Position numbers and translations under genes: made by a program. Source: an uncultured Acidimicrobiaceae bacterium (GTDB taxonomy: Bacteria > Actinomycetota > Acidimicrobiia > Acidimicrobiales > SZUA-35). From it: a stretch of 43,938 nucleotides of DNA. The stretch is taken from positions 1 to 43,938 of the forward strand of contig CAMYLA010000067.1 of NCBI GenBank assembly GCA_947259095.1, read 5' to 3'. The notes under the pieces are model-generated. The model was not told the origin of the DNA. It searched no databases and was given only the letters and a program-made list of their open reading frames with translations. This document shows positions 41,726 to 43,938 of the stretch, piece after piece; within the stretch, counting starts at the first letter, position 1; the number at the start of each line of letters is the position of its first letter.

Positions 41726-42646
41726 ACGGCCACCGACCGGGGCATCGCTCCACTGGCCGGCAAACGGGTTGTGGTGACCCGATCGGCGGTCGACAACCGC
41801 CGGCTGGCACAGGTCCTGTCCGAGCTCGGGGCCACGGTGATCCCGGTTCCGCTGGTGGCGGTTCTGGCTCCCGATGACGGCGGTCGGGCGCTGGCCGCCG
41901 CGGTTCGGAATCTGGCCGACTACCGGTGGGTGGTGCTGACCTCGGTCAACGGTGTCGAGGCGGTGCGATCGGCCCTGGCCGGTGCCCCGTGGCCGGCGGA
42001 GGTGCTGGTGGCCCCGGTCGGCCCGGCCACCGCCGCCGCCGCCCGGTCGGCTGGAATGGCGGTTGGACCCGTTCCCGAGACCGCCACCGCGGCGGCGCTG
42101 GTCGACGGGTTCGCTCCCACCGGCACCGCCCGGTCGGGGAGCGGGGACACCGCCTCGTCTGGCGGCCGAGACACCGCCTCGTCTGGCGGCCGAGACACCG
42201 CCTCTGGCGGCCGAGATACCGAGCGGGACCGGCCCCGGATCCCCGGACCGCCCCGGGTCCTGGCCCCGTTGGCCGAGCTGGCCGGGGCGACCGTGGTCGA
42301 CGGGCTGCGGGCCAAGGGCTACCGGGTCGATCGGGTCACCGCCTACCGGACCGCGGCGCCGACCGGCGACGCCGACCGGTCCCCGGACGGCGGACCGGAC
42401 CCCGCATCGGTTGCCGCCGCGGATGCCGTGACGTTCTTCTCGCCCTCCGCCGTCGACCGCTTCGTCCGGCGGTTCGGGCCCGAGGGTGCGCCGGAGACCG
42501 TGGTCTGTATCGGCCCGTCGACCACCGAGCGGGCCGCCTCCCACGGGTTCGAGCGCCTGGTCGCAGCGTCGCCGCACACCGAGGCCGGCGTGGTCGACGC
42601 CCTGTGCTCGGCCCTGGCCACCGGCCGCTCGACCCCGGCCGGGTAG
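41726..42646 (+). CDS. hemD: Uroporphyrinogen-III synthase, probable ACG start, repeat-bearing insert
   Basis: This 306-residue enzyme cyclises hydroxymethylbilane to uroporphyrinogen III. It begins near I-A-P-L-A-G-K-R-V-V-V-T-R, the usual first strand, and the second domain has V-T-A-Y-R-T and F-F-S-P-S-A-V-D-R-F. The nearest standard starts are an ATG 61 codons upstream (deep in hemC) and a GTG within the first strand, so neither fits. ACG 41726 lies one nt after the hemC stop with GGAG six nt before it. A hydrophilic S-G-G-R-D-T repeat insert of about 40 residues (near 42136-42240) occupies the domain junction and makes the protein longer than the usual 250-270. Confidence 0.85.
   Translation, partial: TATDRGIAPLAGKRVVVTRSAVDNRRLAQVLSELGATVIPVPLVAVLAPDDGGRALAAAVRNLADYRWVVLTSVNGVEAVRSALAGAPWPAEVLVAPVGPATAAAARSAGMAVGPVPETATAAALVDGFAPTGTARSGSGDTASSGGRDTASSGGRDTASGGRDTERDRPRIPGPPRVLAPLAELAGATVVDGLRAKGYRVDRVTAYRTAAPTGDADRSPDGGPDPASVAAADAVTFFSPSAVDRFVRRFGPEGAPETVVCIGPSTTERAASHGFERLVAASPHTEAGVVDALCSALATGRSTPAG
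42146..42214 (+). repeat. Three tandem 24/24/21-bp units inside hemD
   Basis: The unit GACACCGCCTCGTCTGGCGG plus CCGA occurs at 42146-42169 and 42170-42193, then with a 3-bp deletion at 42194-42214, followed by a decayed GATACCGAG. Unit lengths are multiples of three, so the reading frame is kept and encodes D-T-A-S-S-G-G-R repeats. Confidence 0.85.
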
Positions 42647-42738
42647 GCGGCTCCCCGCCTCCGACGAGGGCGGGATGGGCCGCCCAGTGCTTCGAGCGGC
42701 TGAGATCGTCACCACCGATCGGTATTCGTGTTCCCACG

Positions 42739-42755
42739 CTATGCATGGTCTATGC
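42739..42755 (+). promoter_or_regulatory. Direct repeat before the SDR gene
   Basis: CTATGC occurs at 42739 and 42750, one helical turn apart (11 bp), in the 146-bp gap between hemD and the SDR gene. It may be a regulator site or contain the -10 box; the TetR gene just downstream of the SDR is a candidate regulator. Confidence 0.3.
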
Positions 42756-42792
42756 CAGACTCTGCTCAGCAGCGCGACCAAGGGGGCTGAGC

Positions 42793-43575
42793 ATGCAGGT
42801 GAAGGACCGGGTCTGTGTGGTGACCGGCGGTGGCAGCGGGATCGGCAAGGCGCTCTGCGAGCGGTTCGCCGCCGACGGGGCGGCCAGGATCATCGTGGTC
42901 GACCGGGCGGCCGACAACGCTCGGGCGGTTGCCGACGCGGTCGGCGGTCAGGCCGAGGTGGTCGACGTCGGCCAGGCCGACGAGCTCACGTCGATGCTGG
43001 AGCGGGTGGAGCACGACCACGGGCCAATCGACGTGTTGTGCAACAACGCCGGGATCGCCTCCGGCGGCGACCCGCTGACAACGCCCATCGACGAATGGCA
43101 GCGGCAGTGGGACATCAACGTGATGAGCCATGTCCACGCCGTTCGGGCCGTGTTGCCGGGAATGCTGGCCCGAGGCGAAGGGCACATCCAGCACACCGCC
43201 TCCATGGCCGGCATCCTCACCAGCCACGGCAATGCGCCGTACGCCACCAGCAAACATGCGGTGGTCGGGCTGGCGGAGTGGCTGTCGATCACCTACCACG
43301 ATCGCGGGATCCGGGTCTACCTGCTGGCTCCGCTCGGGGTTCGCACCCCAATGCTCGGCGACCAGGCCGACAGCGAGTGGGCCAGGCTGGCCGCCGGCCC
43401 GTTGAAGGACCCCGAGGAGGTGGCCCAACAGGTCACCGATGCCTTCGCCGAGGAGCGGTTCCTCGTCCTCACCGACTCGATCGCCCAGGAGTGGATGGAG
43501 TTCAAGACCAAGGAGCCGGAGAAGTGGTTGCGGGGCATGCGCAAGCTCCAGGCCAGGATCGACGCCGCCCAGTGA
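42793..43575 (+). CDS. Short-chain dehydrogenase/reductase
   Basis: The 260-residue classical SDR has the cofactor motif TGGGSGIG near residue 12, V-D-R-A after strand two (an acidic residue favouring NAD(H)), C-N-N-A-G-I-A near residue 90, a catalytic serine in H-T-A-S-M-A-G, and Y-A-T-S-K-H-A with the active-site Tyr and Lys. AGGGGG lies seven nt before the ATG at 42793; the long frame from 41926 is a shadow of hemD. The substrate is unknown. A TetR-type regulator gene follows 43 nt later. Confidence 0.92.
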   Translation: MQVKDRVCVVTGGGSGIGKALCERFAADGAARIIVVDRAADNARAVADAVGGQAEVVDVGQADELTSMLERVEHDHGPIDVLCNNAGIASGGDPLTTPIDEWQRQWDINVMSHVHAVRAVLPGMLARGEGHIQHTASMAGILTSHGNAPYATSKHAVVGLAEWLSITYHDRGIRVYLLAPLGVRTPMLGDQADSEWARLAAGPLKDPEEVAQQVTDAFAEERFLVLTDSIAQEWMEFKTKEPEKWLRGMRKLQARIDAAQ

Positions 43576-43604
43576 TCGCCGCGGCTGCGGGTCGCAGTGA
43601 TTGC

Positions 43605-43610
43605 TACAAT
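43605..43610 (+). promoter_or_regulatory. -10 box of the TetR gene (leaderless)
   Basis: TACAAT, close to the bacterial consensus, eight nt before the ATG at 43619; no ribosome-binding site. Confidence 0.6.
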
Positions 43611-43618
43611 TCGACTCG

Positions 43619-43938
43619 ATGGGTCACAAGTACTCCCGGGAGCAGTTTCTCGATGCCGCGCTGGAAGCGGCCATCGAGGACGGGCTCAGTCGTCTGACGT
43701 TCGGCCGGTTGGCCGGCCGGCTGGGGGTCAACGATCGCAACATCGTCTACTACTTCCCGACCAAGGACGACCTGATCATCGAGGTCCTCACGATGATGGG
43801 GCTCCGGGTCCAGGAGACGCTGGCCGCGGCGTTCGGCCCAACCGCCGAGGACCATGTGGAGCTGCTGCGCCGGGCATGGCCGGCGCTGGCCAGACCGGCG
43901 GTCGACCCGGTGTTCGGGTTGTTCTTCGAGGCCAGCGG
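43619..43938 (+). CDS. TetR-family transcriptional regulator, 3'-truncated by window edge
   Basis: The visible 106 residues contain the TetR helix-turn-helix: [14 protein letters not shown], then [25 protein letters not shown]. The recognition helix ends in the typical Y-Y-F. The ligand-binding domain runs off the window. The start follows TACAAT by eight nt. It may control the SDR gene 43 nt upstream or genes beyond the window. Confidence 0.88.
   Translation, partial: MGHKYSREQFLDAALEAAIEDGLSRLTFGRLAGRLGVNDRNIVYYFPTKDDLIIEVLTMMGLRVQETLAAAFGPTAEDHVELLRRAWPALARPAVDPVFGLFFEAS

Noticed and set aside
42146..42214. CRISPR-like repeat array
   Set aside because: The units are directly adjacent without spacers and lie in frame within hemD.

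Overview
The window is a very GC-rich, gene-dense chromosomal segment, almost certainly from a high-GC actinobacterium. Monoderm-type Tad pilus genes without a secretin, a Rex repressor beside hemC/hemD, many leaderless promoters, and a mix of benzoate, taurine and carnitine catabolism suggest class Acidimicrobiia. That placement is an inference from gene content, not a marker-gene result. Taurine and carnitine use would suit a marine or animal/sponge-associated lifestyle.

Layout: (1) 1-4318, + strand: the C-terminal ~935 residues of a fused indolepyruvate ferredoxin oxidoreductase, then a xylulokinase. (2) 4378-14641, - strand: a Tad/Flp pilus operon reading right to left: two Flp pilins, TadE, a TadG-like protein, CpaB, CpaE/TadZ, CpaF/TadA, a von Willebrand A-TadB fusion, TadC, a DnaB-C-like ATPase and an isoprenylcysteine-methyltransferase-like membrane protein. 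Divergent from it (14836-17398, +) are a histidine kinase, a LuxR-type response regulator and a small membrane protein. (3) 17449-23000, -: a partial aerobic benzoyl-CoA (box) operon with boxC, boxB, an alpha/beta hydrolase and benzoate-CoA ligase; boxA and boxD are not in the window. (4) 23086-28438, -: a taurine-type operon with a class III aminotransferase, a TauABC-like transporter and a phosphate acetyltransferase whose reading frame is broken. (5) 28574-30426, +: proC, a SAM hydroxide adenosyltransferase and a 29-residue membrane peptide. (6) 30437-32833: a secreted CAP-domain protein and an unknown protein (-), and a cyclic-nucleotide-binding-domain protein (+). (7) 32883-36327: an AMP-forming acyl-CoA ligase (+), then a carnitine operon (-) with a BKACE enzyme and L-carnitine dehydrogenase. 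(8) 36446-38311: a DUF1444-like protein (-), then a roughly 680-bp islet of small, compositionally odd ORFs. (9) 38312-42646: an RNA methyltransferase-like gene (-), rex (+), a MaoC dehydratase (-), hemC and hemD (+). (10) 42793-43938: an SDR oxidoreductase and a truncated TetR regulator (+).

The most unusual signals are as follows. About ten genes carry a TANNNT -10 box 6-8 nt before the start codon, so their mRNAs are probably leaderless. Three neighbouring genes (the methyltransferase, hemC and hemD) appear to start at non-standard codons (ATC, ACG, ACG). The Tad operon ends in an unexpected DnaB-like ATPase plus a methyltransferase-like membrane protein and uses a vWA-TadB fusion. The pta gene has lost a conserved block with a frameshift. 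The usual rex-hemA-hemC-hemD arrangement lacks hemA and is split by an inverted maoC gene. No tRNA, rRNA, CRISPR array or intact insertion sequence was seen.
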